56,726 nt of DNA, from contig CAXNKG010000017.1 of the NCBI GenBank assembly GCA_964202965.1, positions 1 through 56,726 on the forward strand. The letters are read 5' to 3'. Origin of the DNA: CAXNKG01 sp964202965 (GTDB taxonomy: Bacteria; Acidobacteriota; Vicinamibacteria; Vicinamibacterales; UBA2999). The notes beneath the pieces were generated by a model, which worked only from the letters and a program-made list of their open reading frames with translations, did no database searches and was not told the origin of the DNA. The translations under genes were made by a program, and so were the position numbers. Positions 42,208-50,885 of the stretch are shown piece after piece (position 1 is the first letter of the stretch; every line of letters begins with the position of its first letter).

Positions 42208-44623
42208 GCTGGACGCGGTTCTTCTTGTCCCCGGTGGCCTTGGCCGCAGGAGTCAGGGCCAGGAGCAACACTTCGTCGACGCTCTGCACGAAGTGAATCG
42301 TCAACTCCTTCCGCAGTTCCTCCGTCAGGTCCTCGTTGACGTTCTTTGCATTCTGCCGCGGCAGGATCACCTCGCGAATTCCCGCGCGCCGCGCCGCCAG
42401 CACCTTTTCCTTGATGCCGCCGACGGGTAGCACACGCCCGGAGAGCGTGATCTCGCCCGTCATGGCGATGTCGCCGCGTACCGGGCGGCGTGCGACCTCG
42501 GAGGCGAGCGCCGCCGCCATCGTGACGCCAGCCGAAGGCCCGTCTTTCGGAATGGCGCCGGAGGGCACGTGGAGGTGGATCTCGGAGTGCTTGAAAAAAT
42601 CCGGATCGGCGCCGTACTCAGCCGCGTGCGCGCGGAACCACGACAGCGCCGCCCGCGCGGACTCCTTCATGACATCGCCGAGCTGACCCGTCAGCGTCAG
42701 CGTTCCCGTTCCCGGCATTCTGGATGCCTCGATGAACAGGACGTCGCCGCCGGCCGGCGTCCATGCGAGCCCGATGGCCACGCCGGGCTCCTTCGTGCGT
42801 TCCTGCATCTCCTCGTCGAGGAACGTCGGAGCACCCAGCATCTCCATCACGACGGCCGGCGTCACCGTCAGCGGCGCGAGGGTACCCTCCGCGCGGCGGC
42901 GCGCCGCCTTGCGGCAGAGAGCCGCAATCTCACGTTCCAGGTTGCGGACGCCCGCCTCACGCGTGTATCCGCGGATGACGGCGCTGATGGCCTCGTCGGT
43001 GATGGCGAACTCGTCCGGCTTCAGGCCGTGGTTGGCGACCTGCTTGTCGACGAGATGCTCACGGGCAATCGCCAGTTTTTCCTCTTCCGTATACCCCGGA
43101 AGTTCGAGCACTTCCATGCGATCGCGGAGGGCGGGCGGCACCGGGTCGAGCACATTGGCCGTCGTGATAAACAGCACCTCTGACAGGTCGAAGGCGACGT
43201 CGAGGTAGTGATCGCGGAAGGTCGAGTTCTGTTCGGGGTCGAGCACCTCGAGCAGTGCCGACGCGGGATCGCCGCGGAAGTCCGAGCCGAGCTTGTCGAT
43301 TTCGTCGAGGATGAACACCGGGTTCTTCGATGCCGCCCTCCGCAGCCCCTGGATGATCTGCCCGGGCAGCGCGCCGATGTAGGTGCGCCGGTGTCCACGG
43401 ATTTCCGCCTCGTCCCGCATTCCCCCAAGCGACACACGGACGACTTTGCGCGACAGCGACTCCGCGATCGAGCGCGCCAGCGACGTCTTGCCCACGCCCG
43501 GAGGCCCGACAAAACAGAGAATCGGCCCCTTGACCTCCGGGTTCAGCTTCCGCACGGCGAGGTACTCAAGGATGCGGTCCTTGGCCTTCTCGAGGCCCGT
43601 GTGCTCGGCGTCGAGCACCTGCTTCGTGAGCTTCAGGTCGATGGTCTCCTCCGTCCGTTTCTGCCAGGGCAGCGTGACGAGCCAGTCGAGGTAGGTGCGG
43701 CTGACGGTGTACTCGGCCGCCGCGACGGGCATCCTGGCGAGCCGATCGAGCTCGCGCTGGGCTTCCTTGCGCACCGCCTCCGGCATGCCCGACGCCTCGA
43801 TCTTCAGCTGGAACTCTTCGACGTCCTTGGTCTGATCGTCGGCCTCACCGAGCTCTTTCTGAATCGCCTTCATCTGCTCGCGGAGAAAGTACTCGCGCTG
43901 GTTCTTCCCGACTTCCGACTGGACCTGCGACTGAATTTTGGACCCGAGCTCGAGTACTTCAAGCTCCTTGATGAGGATTCTGTTCAGGCTGTCCATCCGC
44001 GCCCGCACGTCGAGCGCCTCCAGCACTTCCTGTTTCACGACGGTGTCGATGGTCGTGAGACTCGAGGCAATGAAGTCAGCGAGACGGCCGGCGTCGGTGA
44101 TGTTGGCGGCCAGGGTCTGCAGGTCATCCGAGAGAAGGGGCGACAGTGACACGACCTTCTGGAAGTTCATCTTGATGTTGCGCAGGAGCGCGTCGATTTC
44201 GAGGCGGTCCTCCTCCCTGACCGTCTCCGCCGCCGCCGTGGCGCGGCCCCGCAGGTACGGCCGCGTGGCCGTGACGGCATCGAGGGTCAGGCGCGACAGC
44301 CCCTGCACGATGAGGCGGATGCTGCCGTCGGGCAGCTTGAACATCTTGTGAATATGGCTCGCGGTGCCGACCTGGTACAGGTCGGCCTGCTGCGGTTCCT
44401 CGATGGAGGCGTCGCGCTGCGTGAAGACGCCGATGACCATGCCACTCGAAATCGCTTCGTCGATCAGCCGCACCGAGCTCTCGCGCGCAACGGCAAGCGG
44501 CATGAACGAGTTCGGAAACAGGACGGTGTCGCGCAGGGGCAGGATCGGGAGCTCGTCGGGAATACTCACCGGCCGTTCCCCGGCCGCGACCTCGCTCAAC
44601 TCGAGTGCCTCCTCGCGCTCCAT
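42194..44623 (-). CDS. lon: Lon protease
   Basis: ATP-dependent quality-control protease. From the ATG at 44623 (MEREEALELSEVAAG) the protein has 809 residues. It has the Lon N-domain (LPILPLRDTVLFPN), Walker A GPPGVGKTSLARSIAE, Walker B VFILDEIDKLGSD, and the serine-lysine protease site DGPSAGVTMAAALASEV, with the Lys in GGIKEKVLAARR. Upstream in-frame sequence is antisense to the DksA-type gene. The stop overlaps the NUDIX gene convergently. Confidence 0.97.
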   Translation of the reverse strand: MEREEALELSEVAAGERPVSIPDELPILPLRDTVLFPNSFMPLAVARESSVRLIDEAISSGMVIGVFTQRDASIEEPQQADLYQVGTASHIHKMFKLPDGSIRLIVQGLSRLTLDAVTATRPYLRGRATAAAETVREEDRLEIDALLRNIKMNFQKVVSLSPLLSDDLQTLAANITDAGRLADFIASSLTTIDTVVKQEVLEALDVRARMDSLNRILIKELEVLELGSKIQSQVQSEVGKNQREYFLREQMKAIQKELGEADDQTKDVEEFQLKIEASGMPEAVRKEAQRELDRLARMPVAAAEYTVSRTYLDWLVTLPWQKRTEETIDLKLTKQVLDAEHTGLEKAKDRILEYLAVRKLNPEVKGPILCFVGPPGVGKTSLARSIAESLSRKVVRVSLGGMRDEAEIRGHRRTYIGALPGQIIQGLRRAASKNPVFILDEIDKLGSDFRGDPASALLEVLDPEQNSTFRDHYLDVAFDLSEVLFITTANVLDPVPPALRDRMEVLELPGYTEEEKLAIAREHLVDKQVANHGLKPDEFAITDEAISAVIRGYTREAGVRNLEREIAALCRKAARRRAEGTLAPLTVTPAVVMEMLGAPTFLDEEMQERTKEPGVAIGLAWTPAGGDVLFIEASRMPGTGTLTLTGQLGDVMKESARAALSWFRAHAAEYGADPDFFKHSEIHLHVPSGAIPKDGPSAGVTMAAALASEVARRPVRGDIAMTGEITLSGRVLPVGGIKEKVLAARRAGIREVILPRQNAKNVNEDLTEELRKELTIHFVQSVDEVLLLALTPAAKATGDKKNRVQPRVQ

Positions 44624-44643
44624 TATCTGCAGCTCCGAAAATA

Positions 44644-44690
44644 GAAAGGGCGGCCACATCTGGGCCGCCCTTTCACCGTTCAAGCGATCC
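44644..44690 (-). terminator. hairpin between dksA-like gene and lon
   Basis: GAAAGGGCGGCC at 44644-44655 and GGCCGCCCTTTC at 44663-44674 form a perfect 12-bp stem with a 7-nt loop. On the minus strand the stem is followed by CTATTTTC. It lies downstream of the DksA-like gene and 20 bp before lon, so it likely terminates the first transcript and separates lon. Confidence 0.65.
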
Positions 44691-44718
44691 GAACGAACCG
44701 ACCGGTTCGAACGGTGTC

Positions 44719-45165
44719 TTAGCTCGCCATGTCGAAGAACAACGACGACGAGCCGCTCTTCCGCGCCTGTGACCGCTCCCGCTGTTCCGCGTTCTCGCGC
44801 GCTTCTTCGCAATCCTTGCAGCGCACCGCGAAGGGCAGTGCCCGGAGGCGCGCTTCCGCGATTTCGTCGCCGCACTCGAAGCAGTTCCCGTAGGTGCCGT
44901 CCTCCAGCCGCCGGATCGCCTCGTTGATCTTGTTGAGGGTTTCCGACTTCATCTGGATCAGCGCGAACTCGATGTCTTCCTGAATATCGACCTCGGAGCT
45001 CTCGCCCTGGTCGTATACCTCACGGTCCTTGGTCCCGTCCGCGCGCACGTCGCGCATCCGGCCCTGCACATCGCTCGTCAGCTCGCGGCGGCGATCGTCG
45101 AGCATCTGTTTCAGTTCTTCGTACCGGGACTTCACCGGTGCTTTCACTCTTTTCGTCGTCGCCAT
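44719..45165 (-). CDS. DksA/TraR-type zinc-finger protein
   Basis: From the ATG at 45165 (MATTKRVKAPVKSRYEELKQ) the protein has 148 residues. It has a long N-terminal coiled coil, then the C4 zinc finger CFECGDEIAEARLRALP and CKDCEEARENAE. DksA binds the RNA polymerase secondary channel and acts with ppGpp; the rel gene is about 2 kb away. The coiled-coil tip aspartates are not clearly placed (DQGESSEVDIQED). An AGGAG lies about 12 bp upstream. A frame open upstream has no protein-like content. Confidence 0.88.
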   Translation of the reverse strand: MATTKRVKAPVKSRYEELKQMLDDRRRELTSDVQGRMRDVRADGTKDREVYDQGESSEVDIQEDIEFALIQMKSETLNKINEAIRRLEDGTYGNCFECGDEIAEARLRALPFAVRCKDCEEARENAEQRERSQARKSGSSSLFFDMAS

Positions 45166-45749
45166 GGTGACTGCCGCTCCTTCCGGGCCACTCCCAGATA
45201 CCGGGGTGGCCGCTATGCGTGCTCGATACCTGCAACTATGATGCCGTGTCGAGGCGATGTCGGCGTTATCGGCTGACCACCCTGGACGTGCATCACGATC
45301 AGGGTTAAAACTCGAACGGAGATGTAATAGGTAAGACATTCATTATATATAACTTACAGCGATCTGTCTACGTCGAATGAACCCGCTCCGCGTCACCTCG
45401 CTTCGTTAGACGCCGTGAGAACGCGCTGAGTCTTGGACTACTGGTCGTCATTTGATGGAGACATCTCCGGAGGCAGACTGTGGCGGTTCAACACCACCTG
45501 AGTGCCCAGACAGCCGCCCATGTTGGCCGCCGAATCGTGACCGTGACTTGTCCATAACATATTGATATAGAAAGACTTCTATTACTAATGAGATCGGACT
45601 GCCACGCCGGCGACTGCCCAAAGTCAGAGGCGACTCCTGCCGATCTTCAAGCGGCTGACACGTGTTTTGCGTAAATATCTACAATGTGCGGATATTTACG
45701 CTGTGTATCGGAGTGGTGTCAGGTTCGTCTCTGAATGAGTCGCTGTCGG
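45166..45749. other. 584-bp gene-poor interval, locally AT-rich
   Basis: No convincing gene is seen. The stretch 45310-45360 and 45545-45600 is clearly AT-richer than the surroundings (e.g. TTCATTATATATAACTTAC). Two short palindromes occur: ATAGAA/TTCTAT around 45570 and the larger 45669-45701 repeat. One short frame (about 45662-45886) has no protein-like character. The region may be a remnant of transferred or rearranged DNA; it ends at the truncated gene 45750-46019. Confidence 0.6.
45669..45701. promoter_or_regulatory. perfect 11-bp inverted repeat
   Basis: GCGTAAATATC at 45669-45679 and GATATTTACGC at 45691-45701 are exact reverse complements with an 11-nt spacer. The arms are AT-rich in a GC-rich genome, as in operators of HTH repressors or recombination sites. 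No matching regulator gene is adjacent. Confidence 0.55.
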
Positions 45750-46019
45750 TCAGGTGCCACAGGGACGATTCCGCGCTCGGCGAGAAGGCTTCCTGCCCGT
45801 CTGCTGCCCGTCCGCGCCCAGCGCTTTCACGAAGCGCACGCCGAGCGCCTGATTGTCGTCGGGGGCTGATCGGTCGCTGCGGATAAAGCCGGCGAGCAGG
45901 TTCACCACGTAGAACGAGGCGACCTCGCGGGCGCTCAGATGCTGGCGCTGAATCGCGGATTCAACCAGACCGCAGAAATACTCAGTCGGCGTGTCCTGGC
46001 GAACGATCGCGTCTTCCAT
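45750..46019 (-). CDS. small hypothetical protein, probably truncated at its 3' end
   Basis: An ATG at 46019 opens an 89-residue frame. Residues 1-70 look protein-like and ordered (TPTEYFCGLVESAIQRQHL and SAREVASFYVVNLLAGFIRS, then ALGVRFVKALGADG). The final 18 residues (QQTGRKPSRRARNRPCGT) are arginine-rich and read like a shifted frame. The break lies at the edge of the odd AT-rich interval, so the gene probably lost its 3' half. The divergent neighbour starts 38 bp away. No family name is assigned. Confidence 0.5.
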   Translation of the reverse strand: MEDAIVRQDTPTEYFCGLVESAIQRQHLSAREVASFYVVNLLAGFIRSDRSAPDDNQALGVRFVKALGADGQQTGRKPSRRARNRPCGT

Positions 46020-46057
46020 GGCCTCCTGTGAATATTCGGCGAGCTTATACTGAGGAA

Positions 46058-46696
46058 ATGGCCTGTCCCAGGTGCGGCCGCGGCAAGGCACGACGGGACT
46101 GTCCTGCTCTCGGGCGCGCGATCTGCACCGTCTGCTGCGGCACCAAGCGGCGCGTCGAGATCCAGTGCCCCGGCGACTGCGCATACCTCGCGAGTTCACG
46201 CGAGCACCCGGCTGCCGTCGTCCGGCGCCAGCAGGAGCGCGACGTCGCCCGCCTGCTTCCGACGATTCGCCATCTCACGGAACGGCAGTACCAGCTGTTC
46301 TTTCTCTTTCACTCCTCGATTGCGCGGCATCGGACCGACGGCCTCGCGCGGCTGGTGGACGCGGATGTTGTTGAGGCGGCGGCCTCGTTCGCGGCCACAC
46401 TGGAAACCGCCGCGCGGGGCGTCATCTACGACCATCTGCCGGCCTCGATTCCGGCGCAGTCCTTGGCGGGCGCGCTCAAGGCGCTGCTGGGACAGATTCG
46501 AGAACAGGGCGGCACGGTGTACGACCACGAAGCAGCCGTTGCGCTCCGCGCGATCGAACAGGGTGGCCGGACACTGGGCGCCCCCGGGGACGGCGATCGG
46601 GCCTACCTGGAACTGATGGGCCGCCTTCTCCAGGACACGTCGACACCGGAGCCCCAAGGGGCCCCTGCGCCGTCGAGTTCCCTGATCCTGCCCTGA
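46058..46696 (+). CDS. zinc-binding hypothetical protein with CCG cluster
   Basis: The protein has 212 residues. The first 45 hold a cysteine-rich knuckle: CPRCGRG, CPALGRAICTVCCGTKRR and CPGDCAYLASS. These could bind one or two Zn2+. The remainder is helical, with RQYQLFFLFHSSIARHRTD and a long Ala/Leu-rich middle, ending in a Pro/Ser tail. No enzyme motif is visible. A TGAGGA precedes the ATG at 46058. It is upstream of rpmB on the same strand. Confidence 0.7.
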   Translation: MACPRCGRGKARRDCPALGRAICTVCCGTKRRVEIQCPGDCAYLASSREHPAAVVRRQQERDVARLLPTIRHLTERQYQLFFLFHSSIARHRTDGLARLVDADVVEAAASFAATLETAARGVIYDHLPASIPAQSLAGALKALLGQIREQGGTVYDHEAAVALRAIEQGGRTLGAPGDGDRAYLELMGRLLQDTSTPEPQGAPAPSSSLILP

Positions 46697-46741
46697 ACTG
46701 TTACAATTCGGGTTTCGCCCTCTGAGGAAAGGCCGGACAGT

Positions 46742-46951
46742 ATGGCAAAACGGTGTGAAATCTGCGGAAAGGGACCGGTCGTGGGACGGACCGTGTCGCA
46801 CGCGCATAACGTCGGCCCGCGGCGGTTCGAGCCCAACCTCCAGGCGGTCCGCGCGCTCATCAACGGCGCCGCGCGGAAGATTCGCGTGTGCACCCGGTGC
46901 CTGCGCAGCGGCAAAGTGGTCAAGGCAGGCAAGGCCTCCAAGGCAGCCTGA
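46742..46951 (+). CDS. rpmB: 50S ribosomal protein L28
   Basis: The protein has 69 residues and begins MAKRCEICGKGPVVGRTVSHA. The two CxxC pairs (CEIC and CTRC) show the zinc-binding C+ form. The central RRFEPNLQAVRALI is the L28 signature. A GAGGAAAGG is upstream. RidA starts 2 bp after the stop. Confidence 0.95.
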   Translation: MAKRCEICGKGPVVGRTVSHAHNVGPRRFEPNLQAVRALINGAARKIRVCTRCLRSGKVVKAGKASKAA

Positions 46952-46953
46952 CC

Positions 46954-47334
46954 GTGCGGGAAGCGATTGCGGTGCCCGGCGCGCCGCGCGCGATCGGACC
47001 CTACTCGCCCGTGATTCGCGCGGGCAACCTGCTGTTCATTTCTGGCCAGATCCCCTTCGACGCGGCGACCGGGACGATCGTCACCGGCGATATCGCCGCG
47101 CAGACCGATCAGGTGATGCGCAACGTCGGCGCCCTGCTGAAGGCGGCCGGCGCCGGCTTCGAGCACGTCGTGCGGACGACGGTCTTCCTGATGGACATGA
47201 ATGACTTCGCAGCGATGAACGAGAGCTACGCGAAGTTTGTGACGGACCCGCCGCCGGCCCGATCGACGGTGCAGGTGGCGCGCCTGCCGCGCGACGCCCG
47301 CATCGAAATCGACGCGATCGCGGTCCTTCCGTAA
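46954..47334 (+). CDS. RidA-family reactive-intermediate deaminase
   Basis: Hydrolyses reactive enamine/imine intermediates such as 2-aminoacrylate. From the GTG at 46954 (VREAIAVPGAPRAIGPYSPV) it has 126 residues. The landmarks are GPYSPVIRAGNLLFISGQIP, the catalytic-pocket Arg in PPARSTVQVARLP, and the C-terminal IEIDAIAVLP. Its TAA stop is also the first bases of the repeat element at 47332. It is coupled with rpmB. Confidence 0.93.
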   Translation: MREAIAVPGAPRAIGPYSPVIRAGNLLFISGQIPFDAATGTIVTGDIAAQTDQVMRNVGALLKAAGAGFEHVVRTTVFLMDMNDFAAMNESYAKFVTDPPPARSTVQVARLPRDARIEIDAIAVLP

Positions 47335-47388
47335 GTCAAAGGTCAAAAGTCAAAAGTCAAAGGGACTATCGAACGTCCTTTTGACTTA
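47332..47388. repeat. heptamer repeat element between ridA and rel, same ends as at 26413
   Basis: TAAGTCAA at the left and TTGACTTA at the right are perfect reverse complements. Between them are 7-bp units AAGTCAA, AGGTCAA, AAGTCAA, AAGTCAA. Then AAGTCAAAGGGAC (47357-47369) can pair with GTCCTTTTGACTT (47375-47387) with one G-T wobble. The left TAA is the RidA stop and the right TTA is the Rel stop, so both converging genes end inside the element. It may also terminate transcription in both directions. Confidence 0.85.
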
Positions 47389-49557
47389 TGCTTTTGCCGC
47401 TCGCTCCACGCCCAGCACGCCGTCGACGCCCTTGATCGATTTGATCACCCGGTCGAGGTGTTTCACGTCCTTGATTTCGACGGTCATCTCGATCCGGGCG
47501 TTATGGTGGTCCCCCCCCGTGCGCGCCTCCATGTTGGTGATGTTCGTATTGATATCGGATACGCGCGCGCTGATCTCCGCCAGCATGCCCTTCCGGTCTT
47601 CGACCTGCATCGTCAGCCGCACGGCGTACGGCGCCTGGTCCGAGCCGTCCGTATCCCATTCGACCTCGATCCGGCGGTCGGGATCGAACATCAGGTTGAG
47701 GACGTTCGGACAGCTGGACGAGTGGACCGAGACGCCTTTGCCGCGCGTGATGTAGCCGATGATGCGCTCGCCGCGGATCGGATTGCAGCACTTGGCACGG
47801 AAGATGAGCACGTCGTCGGTCCCGCTCACCTTGATCCGGTTTTCCGCGGCGCTTGACCGGAACGCCCGCTTGACCGCGGAGACGACGCCGCTCTCCGGCG
47901 GCTTTTCCTTCAGCAGCGCCGACGGGACGGCCTTCTGCAGCACCGTGCGGGCCGAGAGCTTCCCGTAGCCGATGTGCGTGAGCAGTTCGTCGACCTTCTG
48001 CGCGCCGTATTCAGATGCGAACGTCGAGAGCTCGTCGCTCTCGAGAATCGTCTGGGGATTCAGGCCGTAGCGGCGCACCTCCTTGTCGAACAGACGCCTG
48101 CCCAGCTCGATGCTGCGAACGCGCTCCTCCGCCTGAATGACGTGCCTGATCTTGCTCCGCGCGCGCGACGTCGCGACGAAACCGAGCCAGTCGCGGCTCG
48201 GACGATGGCCGATCTGCGTGACGATCTCGATGATGTCGCCGTTCTGCAGACGCGTCCGCAGCGGCACCATCCGCCCGTTGACCCGGGCGCCGACGCACCG
48301 GTGACCGACATCGGTGTGGACCGCATAGGCGAAGTCCACGGCCGTCGCGCCTTTGGGGAGCGACTTCACCTCGCCCTTGGGCGTGAAGATGTAGACCTCC
48401 TCGGGATAGAGGTCGACCTTCAGATGCTGCAGGAACTCCTGCGGATCGCGGACTTCCTGGTGGACTTCGAGCAGTTGCCGCATCCACTGGAAGTAATGCT
48501 CGTCGCGGTTGGCGCCGACGCGTCCTTCCTTGTATTTCCAGTGCGCGGCAATACCCTCCTCCGCGTGCCGGTGCATTTCCTCGGTGCGAATCTGCACCTC
48601 GAAGGGAAAGCCGTGCTCGCTGACGACCGACGTGTGCAGCGACTGATACCCGTTGGGCCGCGGCATGCCGATGAAGTCCTTGATACGGCCGGGGACGGGC
48701 GACCAGAGCTGATGAATGATGCCGAGCGCCGCGTAGCAATCCTTCACCGACTCCGTCACGACTCGCAGCGCCACGAAGTCGTAGACGCGCTCCAGGTCGA
48801 TCTTCTGGCGCTTGATCTTCTGCTGAATGCTGTAGAGGCGCTTGATGCGCCCATCGAGCTGGATCACCGGGATCTGCGACTCTTCGAGCTTTCCGCGCAG
48901 CGTGCGCGTGAGCTTGTCGATGACGTTCTCCGCATGCTTGCGTTTGGCTTCGACCTTCGAGCTCAGTGTCTGGTAGGCGCGGGGATCGAGATGCCGGAAA
49001 GCCAGCTCCTCCAGTTCGTTCTTGACCTTGCTCATCCCCAGCCGGTTGGCAATGGGGGCGTAGATGTCGAGCGTTTCCTGCGCGATCTTGGTGCGGCGGT
49101 CGTCCGGCAGGTGCTCCAGCGTCCGCATGTTGTGCAGCCGGTCGGCGAGCTTGACGAGGATGACGCGGATGTCGTCCACCATCGCGAGGAGCATTTTGCG
49201 GAAGTTCTCCGCCTGGCGTTCCTCGCTGGACGAGAACGGAATCGCGCCGATATTAGTCACCCCCTCGACGACGTGGGCGACTTCCGGCCCAAACAGCTCG
49301 GCGATTCTGGCGGGGGTCGTACGGGTGTCCTCGACGACATCGTGGAGGAGGCCCGCGGCCACCGCGACGACGTCCAGCTTCATCTCCGCGAGGATCGCAG
49401 CGACCTCGAGGGGATGCACGACGTACGGCTCCCCCGACTGGCGGACCTGGCCCTTGTGCTCAAGCGCGGAAAAGACGTAGGCCTTCCGCAACAGCTCGAG
49501 ATCGGCCTCCGGGCTGTAGCTCCGGACGGTGTCGAGGAGCGTCTCAAACCGAATCAT
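47386..49557 (-). CDS. bifunctional (p)ppGpp synthetase/hydrolase
   Basis: The protein has 723 residues, the Rel/SpoT length. The N-terminal HD hydrolase has VVHPLEVAAILAEM and the HD motif at 72-73 in GLLHDVVEDTRTT. The synthetase region includes VYDFVALRVVTESVKDCYAALG and IGMPRPNGYQSLHTSVV. The TGS domain starts at VYIFTPKGEVKSLPKGATAVDFAYAVHT. The C-terminal ACT domain (VRLTMQVEDRKGMLAEI) is present. An intact HD motif means it can also hydrolyse. It converges on RidA through the shared repeat. Confidence 0.94.
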   Translation of the reverse strand: MIRFETLLDTVRSYSPEADLELLRKAYVFSALEHKGQVRQSGEPYVVHPLEVAAILAEMKLDVVAVAAGLLHDVVEDTRTTPARIAELFGPEVAHVVEGVTNIGAIPFSSSEERQAENFRKMLLAMVDDIRVILVKLADRLHNMRTLEHLPDDRRTKIAQETLDIYAPIANRLGMSKVKNELEELAFRHLDPRAYQTLSSKVEAKRKHAENVIDKLTRTLRGKLEESQIPVIQLDGRIKRLYSIQQKIKRQKIDLERVYDFVALRVVTESVKDCYAALGIIHQLWSPVPGRIKDFIGMPRPNGYQSLHTSVVSEHGFPFEVQIRTEEMHRHAEEGIAAHWKYKEGRVGANRDEHYFQWMRQLLEVHQEVRDPQEFLQHLKVDLYPEEVYIFTPKGEVKSLPKGATAVDFAYAVHTDVGHRCVGARVNGRMVPLRTRLQNGDIIEIVTQIGHRPSRDWLGFVATSRARSKIRHVIQAEERVRSIELGRRLFDKEVRRYGLNPQTILESDELSTFASEYGAQKVDELLTHIGYGKLSARTVLQKAVPSALLKEKPPESGVVSAVKRAFRSSAAENRIKVSGTDDVLIFRAKCCNPIRGERIIGYITRGKGVSVHSSSCPNVLNLMFDPDRRIEVEWDTDGSDQAPYAVRLTMQVEDRKGMLAEISARVSDINTNITNMEARTGGDHHNARIEMTVEIKDVKHLDRVIKSIKGVDGVLGVERAAKA

Positions 49558-49632
49558 GCTGGATAGGGGGTGCCGCCATCTTCATGATAGGAGTGGGGTT
49601 GGAGGGGGTCAAGGCAACTGGCCGGGTAGTCC

Positions 49633-49662
49633 TTGACTCATCCGAAACGCGATCACTATACT
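49633..49662 (+). promoter_or_regulatory. sigma70-like promoter of the TPR lipoprotein gene
   Basis: TTGACT at 49633-49638 and TATACT at 49657-49662 are separated by 18 bp. The leader before the ATG at 49725 would be about 56 nt. The match to the consensus is good for a GC-rich genome. Confidence 0.6.
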
Positions 49663-49724
49663 GGCCCGCTTGTAGGACTCACGGCGGGCGATGCCTGCCG
49701 ACCCGAGATCTAAGGGGGAATAGG

Positions 49725-50693
49725 ATGCGGAAGTTTGCGTTACGGGGGGCCGTCGTGGCCTGTGCGACGGGGGTCAGCCTGTTGGCGGCCGGATGCGGCC
49801 AGGTGAAGATGCTCGAGGCGCGTATGGCGCTCAAGGATGCGCATACGGCCTACCAGCAGCAGGATTATCGGGGCGCTATCGAAGCCTATGAAAAGGCTAT
49901 CGCGGCCGACCCGACCCAGACGGAATCGTATTTCTATCTGGGCAACAGCTACGACAACATGTACCGGCCGACGCGGCGCGGCGAGGCGGCCAACGACGCC
50001 TTTATCGACAGCGCCGTCGAGAATTACAAGAAGGCGATCGAACTGGAACAGCGGCCGGAGCTCAAGAAGCTGGCGCTGCAGTTCCTGGCGAACGCCTACG
50101 GCGCGGAGAAGCTGAATGACCCGGCGCAGTCCGAACCCGTCGTCCAGCAGCTGATCGAAATGGATCCAAGCGACCCGGTCAACTACTTCGCGCTGGCCCG
50201 CATCTATGAGGACAGCGGCGACTACGAGCGCGCCGAAGAGACGCTGGTCAAGGCGCGCGAGGCGCGCCCGACCGAGCCGGGCGTCTATACGAATCTCGCG
50301 GCCTTCTACAACCGCCAGGGCAACTTCGAGGGGGCGATCGAAGCGCTCAACGCGCGCGCGGAGCGCGAGCCGACCAATCCCGAAGCGTTCTATACCATCG
50401 CCACGTATTACTGGGAGAAGGCGTACCGCGATTTCAGCCTGAGCGACGCGGAAAAGATCAAGTTCACCCAGATGGGCGTCGCGGCGATCGACAAGTCCCT
50501 GATGCTCAACGAGGGATACATGGAAGCCCTCGTCTACAAGAATCTGCTCCTGCGCGTGCAGGCAAACCTCGAGCGGAATCCGGCGCGCCAGCAGGCGCTC
50601 CTGAAAGAAGCCGACCAGCTGCAGAACCGCGCCGAGGAAATCCGCAAGGCGAACATCGCGACCGCCGCTGCCCCTCCGGCCGGCACCGAATAA
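49725..50693 (+). CDS. TPR-repeat lipoprotein
   Basis: From the ATG at 49725 the protein has 322 residues. The signal peptide ends in the lipobox LLAAGC, so LspA and Lgt should process it. At least four TPR-like repeats follow (DYRGAIEAYEKAIAADPTQTE, DYERAEETLVKAREARP, NFEGAIEALNARAEREPTNPE and others), scaffolds for protein contacts. The C-terminus is helical and proline-rich at the end. A strong terminator follows. The frame upstream of 49725 is not lipoprotein-like. Confidence 0.85.
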   Translation: MRKFALRGAVVACATGVSLLAAGCGQVKMLEARMALKDAHTAYQQQDYRGAIEAYEKAIAADPTQTESYFYLGNSYDNMYRPTRRGEAANDAFIDSAVENYKKAIELEQRPELKKLALQFLANAYGAEKLNDPAQSEPVVQQLIEMDPSDPVNYFALARIYEDSGDYERAEETLVKAREARPTEPGVYTNLAAFYNRQGNFEGAIEALNARAEREPTNPEAFYTIATYYWEKAYRDFSLSDAEKIKFTQMGVAAIDKSLMLNEGYMEALVYKNLLLRVQANLERNPARQQALLKEADQLQNRAEEIRKANIATAAAPPAGTE

Positions 50694-50716
50694 GCGCCGA
50701 ACCGCCGCAATTGTCA

Positions 50717-50749
50717 GGGGCCGCTTCCGCCGGGGAGCGGCCCCTTTTT
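50717..50749 (+). terminator. intrinsic terminator of the TPR lipoprotein gene
   Basis: GGGGCCGCT (50717-50725) pairs with AGCGGCCCC (50736-50744) across a 10-nt loop, followed directly by TTTTT. It separates the lipoprotein transcript from the TonB receptor. Confidence 0.9.
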
Positions 50750-50885
50750 CATGTACAATTCGTTCTCATACCCGGGCCATGCGCCCTCTTCCACGTCATC
50801 CTGCTTCTCGGAACCGCCACGACGCGTTGTTGGGACTACGTACCTATCGTGCCCCGTCGCACCTAACTAGTTGGAGAGATTGAAG

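Noticed and set aside
45405..45411. GTTAGAC resembling the core site of an integron attC
   Set aside because: No matching RYYYAAC partner with proper spacing, no cassette array and no integrase gene.
45662..45886. 74-codon frame in the gene-poor interval
   Set aside because: No ribosome-binding site, Cys/Arg/Ser-rich and low complexity; overlaps the 45750-46019 gene on the other strand.
46702..46707. TACAAT as -10 box of rpmB
   Set aside because: No acceptable -35 at 16-18 bp; kept out of the feature list.
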